NCBI RefSeq assembly: GCF_022414595.1
Contig: NZ_JADWYO010000001.1
Span: 248,001 to 312,000 of the forward strand
DNA from: Streptomyces sp. MUM 203J
GTDB taxonomy: Bacteria; Actinomycetota; Actinomycetes; Streptomycetales; Streptomycetaceae
DNA length: 64,000 nt
Reading direction: 5' to 3'
The first letter of the stretch is position 1, and each line of letters starts with the position of its first letter. This document shows positions 33,266 through 41,784 of this stretch, one piece after another. A program made the position numbers and the translations under genes. Below the pieces are notes generated by a model that made no database searches, was not told where the DNA came from, and saw only the letters and a program-made list of their open reading frames with translations.

Positions 33266-35638
33266 TCAGACGTGCGCCCCCCTCTCGTCGGGCGTCTCCC
33301 CCAGGAAGATCTCCCGGGAGTGCCTGCGCCGGTTCCCGAACCACTCGGCGCCCTCGGTGGCCAGCGCCGCCAGCACCCGGAAGCCGGCGTAGGCGCCGGA
33401 CGACTCCCGGGCCAGCTCGCGCAGCGCGCCGACGCTCTCGGCGGCGTCCTCCAGCAGCGCGTAGTCCTCCAGCGGGATGTCCAGGAACTGGCGGTTCTCC
33501 AGGACCAGCCGCAGCGCCTCCCGCGGCACCAGAGCGTCCCCTCCGGGGGCGCCCGCCAGGGCCTCCCGGTCGGCGGAGACCTCGTTCACGGTTCCGCCGC
33601 CGGATCCGGTGGCCGGTGTCGCCACCAGGGTCTCCAGCATCGCGGTGCTGATCGACTCGTAGCGGAACGCCAGGTCGTTGCGCCCGCTGTGGGTGCCGGT
33701 GGCGAAGTCCATCTTCCAGGTACTGACCCACACGCCGCTCTCCGTGAGCACGAAGAGCTTCACGAAGTACGCGGAGTAGCGCACCGGTCCGCCCGCGACC
33801 CGGGCCCGTACCGCCTCCGGAGCCGCCAGCAGCACGAAGAAGCTGTAGACGATGTCGCGGTTCTCCATCTCGTGCTCGTCCAGCATCTCCCGCAGCAGGT
33901 GACGCTGGTCCAGGTCGAGCCACTCGGCCATCTGCGGGTCGTCGGGGCGCAGCGCCAGCAGCTCGGCCTGCCATGCCTTGTGCGTCCGCTGATCGTCCTG
34001 GTAGACGGCCGACTGTTCCGCGTACCGCGCCAGATCGGCCTCGAACAGCACCGTGTACCAGCCGACGGCGATGGCCCCGGCCCAGCACCCCAGTGCCGGA
34101 ATGGTGATCACCCCACCCAGCAGGGCCAGGGCGAACAGCGCTCCGGCCAGCAGGGCGAGGACCATCACCGGCTTGGCCCAGCCGGGTTCGCCGAGCTTCC
34201 GCGGGCCGTGCTGCCGCCAGCGGTCGAACTCCGCCCGGGCCCGCCGCTGGATCAGCCAGTCCAGGCCCGCCGGAGTCCCGGACTGCCAGAAGGCGTGGGT
34301 GAGTTCGGCCGTCAGCTCACGGCGCGCCAGGTCGCTGTCCCGGGCCCAGGCCACGGCCGCCGCGGGATTGTCGGGCACCATCGCGTCGAAGCGGGACCGC
34401 ACGAGGTCGGCGACCTTGCCGCGGAACCGGGCGCGGCGCCGTCCGGCCGGGCCCAGCATCGCGTCGGAGTAGCGCGCGGCGGCCTGCGCCCCGCGCTGGG
34501 CCGCCATCCGGGCGAAGGTGCCGGTGGCGGCACTGGCCGCGGCGGTGAGCCGGGCCAGTTCCAGCGGGTCGCCGAGCTCGCGCAGCCGGCTGATCCGGGT
34601 GCGCGCCCGGGCACGGGCCCGGACCGCGAGGTAGAGGGCCCCCGCGACCAGCAGACCCCATGCCACCATGCCGAACGCGACCCCGACTCCGCCGTTGGCC
34701 CGCATCTCCGCCATGAGGAGCAGAGAGAGCAGGGCCACCGCGTAGCCGCCGCCGAGCCAGGCGGTGATCTTCCAGCCGATCAGCGGGGTGGTGAAGACAC
34801 GCTTGGCGACGGGGTCGGGCGGCCGGGGCGGCAGCGGGTCGGCGGTGAAGAACGCCGGCACCCGCCGTTCCCGGTCGTTCGCCAGCCGCCGGGTGCGGTC
34901 GTCGACGAGCCGGGCCGTGCCGGAGGCGCGCTGGGTGATGCCGCCGATCACGTAGCGCAGATGGTCCTCCAGGTCGGTGCGCCGCTCCTGGTGCAGCGCG
35001 GCGAGCAGCGCCGTCACCTCCTCCGCGCCCCGGACGCCGGCAGGCCCGCCGCGATGGTCGCCGTGCCCGTCGCGGGCGTGCCGGGCCTGGGGCACCTTCG
35101 CCGGCCACGGCCCCGGCTCCGCCGTCCCCTCGCCGGATCCGTTCTGCCCGGCCCGGGCGGAGGTGCCGGCCGCCGCGTCCGCCCCCGCCACGTGGAGGGT
35201 CAGCAGCTGGACGGCGGTCCAGGTCGCGGCCCGGAAGCCGCCGGGGTCCGGCACCGAGGCGAGGACGCCCGCCCTGGCGAGGCGGCGGAGGCCCCGCAGC
35301 CGGGTCCAGTCCGCGTCGGTGAGCTGCTCCGCGCTGCGCCTGCTGAGCACGCCGAGCAGTTCCACGAACCGCACCTCGTCGGTGTGATGGCCCTGTGCGA
35401 GGACCTCGTCGACGAGCTCGGCCGCGCGCTCTCGCAGCCCGGCGGCGAGGCAGCGCCAGGCCATCCGCAGCCGCTCCTCGGGCGACGCCCCGGGGGCGAC
35501 GTAGTACTGGTGCACGGATCCGTGGTTGACACCGATGCCGCCCTCACTGATGCCGCCGTACAGCGCGGCGATGCCCTGGTTTCCCAGGGCCCCCTGCCCC
35601 GTCGTGCCGTGCTGGCGGGCATTCTGCGTTCCGGGCAC
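33266..35638 (-). CDS. Membrane protein with Gly-rich motif shared with its neighbour
   Basis: The 790-residue protein starts with a Gly-rich segment, residues about 19-45 (GNQGIAALYGGISEGGIGV, then NHGSVHQYY), followed by a helical region of about 200 residues, two transmembrane helices near 300-350 (GYAVALLSLLLMAEM, VAWGLLVAGALYLAV), a long charged helical part, another hydrophobic pair near 475-515, and a C-terminal region without recognised motif. The GTG start is 1 bp after the stop of the upstream gene. The shared N-terminal motif resembles paired signalling motifs of bacterial conflict (NLR-type) systems, which suggests that this is the membrane effector or partner of the upstream protein. 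The function is inferred; no known domain was recognised. Confidence 0.75.
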   Translation of the reverse strand: MPGTQNARQHGTTGQGALGNQGIAALYGGISEGGIGVNHGSVHQYYVAPGASPEERLRMAWRCLAAGLRERAAELVDEVLAQGHHTDEVRFVELLGVLSRRSAEQLTDADWTRLRGLRRLARAGVLASVPDPGGFRAATWTAVQLLTLHVAGADAAAGTSARAGQNGSGEGTAEPGPWPAKVPQARHARDGHGDHRGGPAGVRGAEEVTALLAALHQERRTDLEDHLRYVIGGITQRASGTARLVDDRTRRLANDRERRVPAFFTADPLPPRPPDPVAKRVFTTPLIGWKITAWLGGGYAVALLSLLLMAEMRANGGVGVAFGMVAWGLLVAGALYLAVRARARARTRISRLRELGDPLELARLTAAASAATGTFARMAAQRGAQAAARYSDAMLGPAGRRRARFRGKVADLVRSRFDAMVPDNPAAAVAWARDSDLARRELTAELTHAFWQSGTPAGLDWLIQRRARAEFDRWRQHGPRKLGEPGWAKPVMVLALLAGALFALALLGGVITIPALGCWAGAIAVGWYTVLFEADLARYAEQSAVYQDDQRTHKAWQAELLALRPDDPQMAEWLDLDQRHLLREMLDEHEMENRDIVYSFFVLLAAPEAVRARVAGGPVRYSAYFVKLFVLTESGVWVSTWKMDFATGTHSGRNDLAFRYESISTAMLETLVATPATGSGGGTVNEVSADREALAGAPGGDALVPREALRLVLENRQFLDIPLEDYALLEDAAESVGALRELARESSGAYAGFRVLAALATEGAEWFGNRRRHSREIFLGETPDERGAHV

Positions 35639-35639
35639 G

Positions 35640-36734
35640 TCAGGCCACCCCCTTCAGGGTCTCCAGGAGGGCGGTGACGGCGGCGGCGAGGCCGCCGAAG
35701 TCCTCCAGCATTCCTCTGAGTCGTTGCAGGGCCCGGCGGACCCGGCCGCGGCCCGCCTCGTCGTTCGCCTCGCTGTGGCGCTCGGCCTCGTCCAGTTCGC
35801 TGCTGGCGTCCTGGTAGGTTCCGTCGTCGATCTCCCGGCGCTCCAGCGCCCGGTCGAGTTCGGCGCGCAGCTCGTGCAGTTCGCGGCGGAGCGACCCGGT
35901 CGCGTCGGCGTCGCCGGGTGCGGCGGCGGGTACGTGGTGCGTCTGGCTGACCGTGCCGCCCTGGACGACGCCGATACCGCCGCTGCTGATGCCGCCGTAC
36001 AGGGCGCCGATGCCGGTGTTGCCGGTACCGGCCGGTGGAGCGGCGGTGGGAGACGTGGCCGGGTGCGGCTGCCGGGGGCCGGGCGCGGCGCGGCGCCCGG
36101 AGTCCGCCGCGGGGGCCGGACCGGTGTCCTCGCTCGTGGGGAGCCCGGGCGGTTCCAGGTATCCGGGCACCCGGATCCACGCCGTCCGGTCCCACAGTTC
36201 CTTGACGGAGAAGCGGACCGACCGGTACTCGTCGGGGTCGATGCCGGGGTAGTCGTGGCGCACCACGGCCTGGTGCAGGTGGTCCGAGACCACGACGGCG
36301 AGGACCGCCCGGCGGGCGGCCCGCAGGGACCCGCGCAGTGATTCCAGGCCGGCGAGCCGGAAGGTGGTGTTGACGTCCGCGCCCACCCAGCCACGGCCGT
36401 CCCAGGCGGCCTCACCGGCGTGCAGGGCGGCGCGCATCCGCAGTGCGCGCGGTCCGGTGCGGTGTTCCCGGGCGTGGACGCGCAGTGCGTGGTGGAGCTC
36501 GTCGGTGAAGGGACCGAGCAGCGCGGTCTTCGGCACCGTGCCCGGGATGAGCAGGACCAGTCCGTCGCCACGGTCCTCCAGGTGGTACTCCGTGATGTCC
36601 GCGGCGCTCAGGGCCGTTTCGGTGATCTCGTACATGCGGGCGCGCAGCCACTCCTGGTCCGGGTTCCCCCGTTGGCCCGAGTCCGCGATGTCCAGGACGG
36701 CCATCAGGAAATGCGCCGGCGTGGGTTCCGTCAT
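35640..36734 (-). CDS. Nucleotidyl-cyclase-fold protein with shared Gly-rich motif
   Basis: The 364-residue protein has an N-terminal domain (about 5-165) that follows the class III cyclase fold: FLMAVLDIADSG, the central EDRGDGLVLLIP (GDG as in cyclases), the RMRAALHAGEA strand and GADVNTTFRLAG. Some metal and base-specificity residues look altered, so activity is uncertain. A Pro-rich linker leads to GNTGIGALYGGISSGGIGV (about 245-263), nearly the same motif as in the next protein. Then come a charged coiled coil and a hydrophobic C-terminal helix (FGGLAAAVTALLETL). GGAAGG precedes the ATG. The pair is likely a sensor/effector module. Confidence 0.75.
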   Translation of the reverse strand: MTEPTPAHFLMAVLDIADSGQRGNPDQEWLRARMYEITETALSAADITEYHLEDRGDGLVLLIPGTVPKTALLGPFTDELHHALRVHAREHRTGPRALRMRAALHAGEAAWDGRGWVGADVNTTFRLAGLESLRGSLRAARRAVLAVVVSDHLHQAVVRHDYPGIDPDEYRSVRFSVKELWDRTAWIRVPGYLEPPGLPTSEDTGPAPAADSGRRAAPGPRQPHPATSPTAAPPAGTGNTGIGALYGGISSGGIGVVQGGTVSQTHHVPAAAPGDADATGSLRRELHELRAELDRALERREIDDGTYQDASSELDEAERHSEANDEAGRGRVRRALQRLRGMLEDFGGLAAAVTALLETLKGVA

Positions 36735-37163
36735 GACCTTCCCCCTCTCGATTGCGTGTTCGCCTGATGGCGTACGCATCGCGCCCGCCACCGATATGAC
36801 TTCCTGACTACCGAAGCGCCGGAGGCTGTTCCACGTCATATGACACATAGGGTGCGGAACGTCGACGCGGGCTACGGCAAGAGACGGAGAGCGGTGTCGT
36901 CGCACACGCGCCCCGGCGGCTGCGCCGGGGCGCACGCATGACTTCACGCGCTGTCGTCGACGACTGCCCACACCGTGGCCGGCTCCCGCACGCACCGCCG
37001 TGACCTGCGCATACGCGATGGCGTACACCCGTCCCCAGACCGTTCCGGTGTGCTTCACGACCGGTTCGCCGCCAACTCCCGCCTCAGGCCCTACGTTTCC
37101 CGCCGCCAGACCCCGCCCCCCTCCCTGGGCCGGGGTCGCCGTCGCGCCTCCAAGGAACCGAAC
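36735..37163. other. Gene-free region with strong hairpin
   Basis: No gene is seen. It must hold the promoter of the leftward pair. At 36908-36933 GCGCCCCGGCG pairs with CGCCGGGGCGC (11 bp, loop GCTG), probably a terminator or attenuator. The part after 36960 leads into the remnant at 37164. Confidence 0.55.
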
Positions 37164-37630
37164 GTGCACCACCGGGAACAGAAGCCCCTCCGGCGCCGCA
37201 CCGTCCTGCGTACCGCCCTCATCGGCAGCCTGCGGCAGTCCGCCGCGCCGGCCGCCTCCGCTCAGAACGGCATCGGCCTCTGCGGGACCCCGCGGTCCGC
37301 CGACGCCGACGCCGACGGCATCGAACCGCCCTCGGGCTTCACCAGCCGGATCGTCGCCCGCTCCGGCGAGACCGCGCCCGCCACGGCGCCGCCGCCCCGG
37401 ACGGCGGCGCCGCGTACTGTCCGGTGCCGAACCCCGGCTCCATCAGGTCCTGGATGGACGCTTCGGCCTCCTGGACGGGAGATGCCTGCCTCCACGCGGT
37501 CGGCGTCGCGGATGAAGCCGCCGGAGGCGGTGGCGTCGCCGACCGTCTCCAGGCCGATCGCGGCATCCGCCTTCCCCCGGTGGATGCCGCACCGGGCCGG
37601 AACGACGCCGCCGGGCCGTGTTCCGGGTGA
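37164..37630 (+). pseudogene. Remnant of a PhoX/DUF839-like secreted phosphatase
   Basis: A GTG at 37164 with AAGGA upstream starts a twin-arginine-like signal (PLRRRTVLRTALIGS), followed by ADADGIEPPSGFTSRIVARSG, which resembles the start of PhoX/DUF839 phosphatases. The expected WHxAPDGGA segment follows only after a frameshift near 37380 (HGAAAPDGGAAYCPVPNPG). After about 37550 the similarity is lost, and no frame continues to the normal length of 400-650 residues. The gene is therefore frameshifted and truncated. The DNA from 37630 to 37840 has no gene. Confidence 0.5.
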
Positions 37631-37840
37631 TCCAGGCCGGAGGGGATCTCCCGCACGCCCACGGGCGTCGGCGAACGGCCGGAGGGCGCGTCGGCGCAGG
37701 CGCCGGGGCAGGCCAGAAGGCCGAGCCGTTCAAGGCATTGTCGGCGCCGACGGTGATGCGCGCCGACGCGTCCTCCTGATCCCCGGCGCCCTTGAGCGAC
37801 CGTGTCCGTGGGCGCGCTCGCGCGGCCGGTCAGGGTCCGG

Positions 37841-40144
37841 TCAGCGGGCGGCCGGGCCCAGGGCCTCGCGGCAGAAGGCCAGGAGGCATTCGTCGTCGTG
37901 GATGTCGTGGTCGCTGCCGCCGCCTCCGGGGGAGGCGTTGTGGCGGCGGGTGCGGGCCAGTTCCGCCTGCAGGAGGCGGGCCGGGGCACCGGCGACCGCC
38001 GGTGGGCCCCACTCCGCCAGGCATTCCGCGACCCGCAGGCGGGTATGGCGGTTCTCCTGCCAGGCCGACGTCAGGACCGGCAACGCCTCGTCCAGGTCTC
38101 CCGTCACGCGGCACAGCGCCGCCGCCGCGTCCACCCGCAGCCACACGTCCGGCACGGTCAGGCATGCCCGCAGCTCGGGTGCCGCCCCGGCGGCAGGTCC
38201 GCCGAACGCGCCCAGTGCCCGCGCGGCCGACCGGCGGCTCAGGCAGTCTCCGCTCAGCAGCAGCCCCCGCAGCCGCGGGAGCACCGCCCCGGCGTCGCCG
38301 CCCTCCACCGCCCACAGGGCCCGCGCCGCAGCCGTCGCCGTACCGGCCGAGGGGTCGTCCAGCAGCCGCCGCAGGTCCGGCGCCGCCTCCCGCGCGGCGG
38401 GCCCGAACGCGGCCACCGCCCGCAGCGCCGACTCCAGCACCCAGTCGCGGCGGAACACGGGCGCCCCCCGCAGCACCCGCAGCACCTCCGGCAGCGCCTC
38501 GACCGCCCGCAGCCCCGCCAGGGACAGCAGCAGCGGCCCGCACCGCTCGCCCAGCTCGTCGTCCAGCGGCAGCGCGCCCAGCCTCCGGCAGAGGGACGGG
38601 ACCAGCGGCGCCCCCGCCTCCGCCAGGTGCGGGATCGCGTACAGCAGCTTGCCGTTCGGCTCCGGCTCCTCCAGGGCCAGGGCCAGCGCGGGCACCGCAC
38701 GGGCATCGCCTGCTCTGGTCAGGGCCAGCAGGGCGCCCGCCGCGCCGGGGCGGCCCCCCACCCATTCGGGTGCCCACGGGGCCGGGTCCACCGCGACCCG
38801 CGCGGCCAGTGCGTCCGCCGCGGGCGCGGCCAGCGAGAACAGGCCTTCCAGCCAGCCGGCCGCAGCCGCCCGCAGCCGCACGTCGGGGGTGCCGAGCTGC
38901 GCCCCGACCAGCCGCACCACCTCCGCGTAGCCTCCACGCCAGGTCCGGACCAGGCTGCCGCACATCCACACAGCGTCGGTCCGCTGGGCGGGGTCGGGGC
39001 TGCGCAACTGGGCGCTGATCAGGGCGATTCGGTCGTCGACCCGGTCGTCGAGCGCGCCGTGCAGGGTACGCAGCAGGTCGTCGGCCCACGCGGTGCCGCG
39101 CCCCGCGCGCTGCTCCTCCCGAAGGTCGCGGAGGTGCCCGACCAGGGTCGGAGCGACCGGGCGGGGCTCCCCGCCGGACTCGGCGGCCGCCACCGGCTCG
39201 CGCATTCCGGGTGCGCCCCCGGTTTTGGCCGAATTGCACGGGGTCGGAGGAATGTTGTACCCCGCAAGGCTTGCGCTTCCGAGGCTTGAGGGCATAGCGG
39301 GGGGCAGGGCCGGTTCGCGCCCGCAGCCCGTACCGTCCGGGTCCTCGATCGGACAGCCCGGGTCGCCCGGGCCGCTCAGGGCGCCGGGGCCCGCCGGGCC
39401 GCCCGTCGCCTCCCGCAGCTCCGCCAGCAGTCCGGTGACCGTCGTGGCCACGTCCTCCGGCAGCCGCGCGGGCGCGCACCGGGCCAGCTGTGCCAGCGCG
39501 GCCAGCCGCAGGGCCGGGTCCTGCGCGGCGCCCGACAGCCAGCCGAGCCACCCCACCGTCTCCTCGCGCAGGGACTCGTACCGCAGCGCGACCCGCCCGA
39601 CCGCCTCTACGAGTGCCAGCCGCACCTCCCCGTCCAGCTCGACCGTCAGCCGCTCCCGCAGCAGGTCGCGGACGCGGACGGGGTCGCCGTGCAGCGAGGC
39701 CAGCGCGCCGGGGGCGGCGAGCCGCACCTCGCGGTCCTGGTCACCGACCAGGCCGAGGAACACGTCGGCGCCCGCGGCCACCGCTGCCGCGGCCATCGCG
39801 TAGTTGGCGGCGTCCTCGAACTCCTCGTCCTCCGGGTCGAGTTCCTGCAGTTCGTCATCGCCGGACAGGTCGATGCCGCCGATGCCGGCCAGCAACTCCA
39901 CGATGCAGCCCCGGTCCTGGACGTCCGGGGACGCGACCAGCTCCAGCAGGAACGGAATGCACGCGAGCGTGGAGTCGTACACATCGCCCTGGTGGTGCAC
40001 CGTGCCGTACATGCCGTCGAGCGCCCGCTCGCGCTCCGCCGGGTCGTCGGAGGCGAGCCCCCGCAGCAGCGCCGGCACGTCGTCGGCCGGGCCGTAGGCA
40101 TGACCCAGCGAGGCCCAGTCGACCTCGTCGATCCCCGTGAACAT
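37841..40144 (-). CDS. HEAT-repeat protein
   Basis: The 767-residue protein is made of about fifteen helical repeats of HEAT type, with motifs such as DREVRLAAPGALASL, SRRSAARALGAFGGPAAGAAPEL and VWLRVDAAAALCRVTGD. A linker of about 100 residues, rich in Gly/Pro, separates an N-terminal and a larger C-terminal repeat block. No signal peptide or membrane segment is seen. Such alpha-solenoids usually act as protein-binding scaffolds. The ATG at 40144 has GGGAGGGAAGG upstream; the longer frame lacks such a site. The partner is unknown. Confidence 0.85.
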   Translation of the reverse strand: MFTGIDEVDWASLGHAYGPADDVPALLRGLASDDPAERERALDGMYGTVHHQGDVYDSTLACIPFLLELVASPDVQDRGCIVELLAGIGGIDLSGDDELQELDPEDEEFEDAANYAMAAAAVAAGADVFLGLVGDQDREVRLAAPGALASLHGDPVRVRDLLRERLTVELDGEVRLALVEAVGRVALRYESLREETVGWLGWLSGAAQDPALRLAALAQLARCAPARLPEDVATTVTGLLAELREATGGPAGPGALSGPGDPGCPIEDPDGTGCGREPALPPAMPSSLGSASLAGYNIPPTPCNSAKTGGAPGMREPVAAAESGGEPRPVAPTLVGHLRDLREEQRAGRGTAWADDLLRTLHGALDDRVDDRIALISAQLRSPDPAQRTDAVWMCGSLVRTWRGGYAEVVRLVGAQLGTPDVRLRAAAAGWLEGLFSLAAPAADALAARVAVDPAPWAPEWVGGRPGAAGALLALTRAGDARAVPALALALEEPEPNGKLLYAIPHLAEAGAPLVPSLCRRLGALPLDDELGERCGPLLLSLAGLRAVEALPEVLRVLRGAPVFRRDWVLESALRAVAAFGPAAREAAPDLRRLLDDPSAGTATAAARALWAVEGGDAGAVLPRLRGLLLSGDCLSRRSAARALGAFGGPAAGAAPELRACLTVPDVWLRVDAAAALCRVTGDLDEALPVLTSAWQENRHTRLRVAECLAEWGPPAVAGAPARLLQAELARTRRHNASPGGGGSDHDIHDDECLLAFCREALGPAAR

Positions 40145-40354
40145 GCCTTCCCTCCCCGTGAACACTGCACTTGGGGGCAATAGTGCACCACACCGGGAAC
40201 GGCGATGCCCTGCCAATCGGACACGCCTGGGACACACCTGAGCCACATCTTCGGTCACCCGCCCGGGGGGTGTCCGGGACCTTGTCCGATCCGCTGTTCG
40301 ACTCCTTGCCGTGGTGCCCGGCGGCTGCTCCCATGGGCGTCGGGGGTGAGGTGC

Positions 40355-41158
40355 GTGACCGCGTTGTTACGAGTGACGCCGACCGGACCGGACGGCCGCG
40401 AGCGGTACTTCGTGAGTCTCCGGGACGGCCGGACCGTGGCCTGGTACGAGCCGGGGAGGGCGGGTGGGCGGATCTGCCTGCTCGACGAGGTGTACGCGAC
40501 GGAGGCCCGCGCCGCTCTGGCGCCGTATCTGACGGGTGAGGTGACGGCGGGTCCGCCGCCCGTCCCGACGGCCGCGGAGCTGGCGGGGATGGCCCTGCAC
40601 CCGGACGACGACCTGGCGCCGAACCGCCCGGCGGAGGACCTGCTGACGGGCGGGCGTCCACAGCCCGGCAGGGAGCGGCGGCTGAAGGCCGAGGTGGCCG
40701 CCCGGGAGCGCGTCGGGGAGGCGCTGGACCTGCTGGGTGCGGCGGGGTGGCGGGTGCTGCACGCGGTGCCGTCACCGGTCGCGGGCGACGGGATCGACCA
40801 CCTGGCGATCGGGCCGGGCGGCACGCTGGCCGTCCGCACGGTGGCGTCGGCCCGCCGGGCCCGGGTGCGGGTCGGCGACCCGCAGGTCACGGTGGGGCGC
40901 GGTGACCCCCGGCCGCTGCTGCGGTGGGTCCGGCGGGACGCCGACCGCGCGGCTCACGCCCTGGCTGCGGCGGTGCGCCCGGTCCTGGCCTTCGCCCACG
41001 CCGCCCGGGTCCCGGTCCCGCCGTCCCTCCAGGACGTCCGCATCCTCCGCGCCGACCAGATCCCGGCACTCGCCGGTCTGTCCCCCGCCCTGAAACCGAC
41101 CGAGGTCGAATCCCTGTACGCCATCGCCCGCGACCGCCGAACATGGCTGAACACATAG
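40355..41158 (+). CDS. NERD-like (nuclease-related) domain protein
   Basis: The 267-residue protein has a small N-terminal beta domain (RERYFVSLRDGRTVAWYEPG) and a C-terminal part (about 110-240) with the layout of NERD/restriction-like folds: RRLKAEVAARERVGEALDLL, GDGIDHLAIGPGGTLAVRTV (Asp of the active-site core) and a later helix. The usual QxK or KxK triad is weak (VRTVASARRARV), so activity is doubtful. Starts at 40346 and 40355 (both GTG) are possible. It is divergent from the HEAT-repeat gene across about 210 bp. Confidence 0.6.
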   Translation: MTALLRVTPTGPDGRERYFVSLRDGRTVAWYEPGRAGGRICLLDEVYATEARAALAPYLTGEVTAGPPPVPTAAELAGMALHPDDDLAPNRPAEDLLTGGRPQPGRERRLKAEVAARERVGEALDLLGAAGWRVLHAVPSPVAGDGIDHLAIGPGGTLAVRTVASARRARVRVGDPQVTVGRGDPRPLLRWVRRDADRAAHALAAAVRPVLAFAHAARVPVPPSLQDVRILRADQIPALAGLSPALKPTEVESLYAIARDRRTWLNT

Positions 41159-41183
41159 CAACGGAGGGGACCGGTGGGGCACC

Positions 41184-41753
41184 ATGAGCGAGATGTGGAC
41201 CGGTGAGGAGGTCCGTCTGCGGGGCGTCGGGCCGGAGGATTGGAAGGGCTTTCCGTGGCCTGGCGGTCCAGAGCACCGTCGATGTCCGCAACGCCGACCT
41301 GGACGAGCCGCCACGCTCGGAGGAGAGCTTTCGTGTCTGGACCGCCGGGCGGGCCGGACGTCCGCCGGGGGCGAGGCGTTCCGGCTGGTGATCGAGGCGC
41401 TGGCCGACCGGGCCTTGGCCGGGCCGGTGACCGTCGGCGAAGTCGGCCGGCGTGCGGGACGGTTCAGGACCGGCACCGGGATACCCCACGGCCTCCGCCG
41501 CAGAGGGTGTGCGGCGGAGGCCACGGAACCGGTCCTCACCCATGTGTTCACCGAGCGGCTCTACAACAAGTGCGAAGTGGAGGTCTACGCGTTCAACGAC
41601 TCCTCCCCCGCGCTCTGTCGCGGGCCGGGATTCGTCGACGAAGGCCGCCTCCGTCGGCATGAGTTCTTCACCGGCGCGTACCACGACGTGGTGCTGCTCG
41701 GCCTCACCGCCGCCGGGCACCGGGACGGCCACCGGCGCCCGCCGGTGCGGTGA
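41184..41753 (+). pseudogene. GNAT acetyltransferase with two compensating frameshifts
   Basis: One open frame runs through 189 codons, but the GNAT family sequence uses two frames. The start (EVRLRGVGPEDWKGF) is in the first. The expected second segment (RGLAVQSTVDVRNADLDEPP, SEESFRVWTAGRAG) is in another between about 41250 and 41360. The rest (GEAFRLVIEALADR, then RGCAAEATEPVLTHVFTERL and KCEVEVYAFN) is back in the first. Opposite indels near 41250 and 41365 explain this. It is a decayed gene, or the sequence has errors there. Confidence 0.75.
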
Positions 41754-41784
41754 CCGTCACCGTCCCGCGTACTCGCCGTCGGCC

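Noticed and set aside
40355..41158. Calling the NERD-like protein an active nuclease
   Set aside because: The expected catalytic Lys/Gln residues are not convincing, so only a fold-level label is given.
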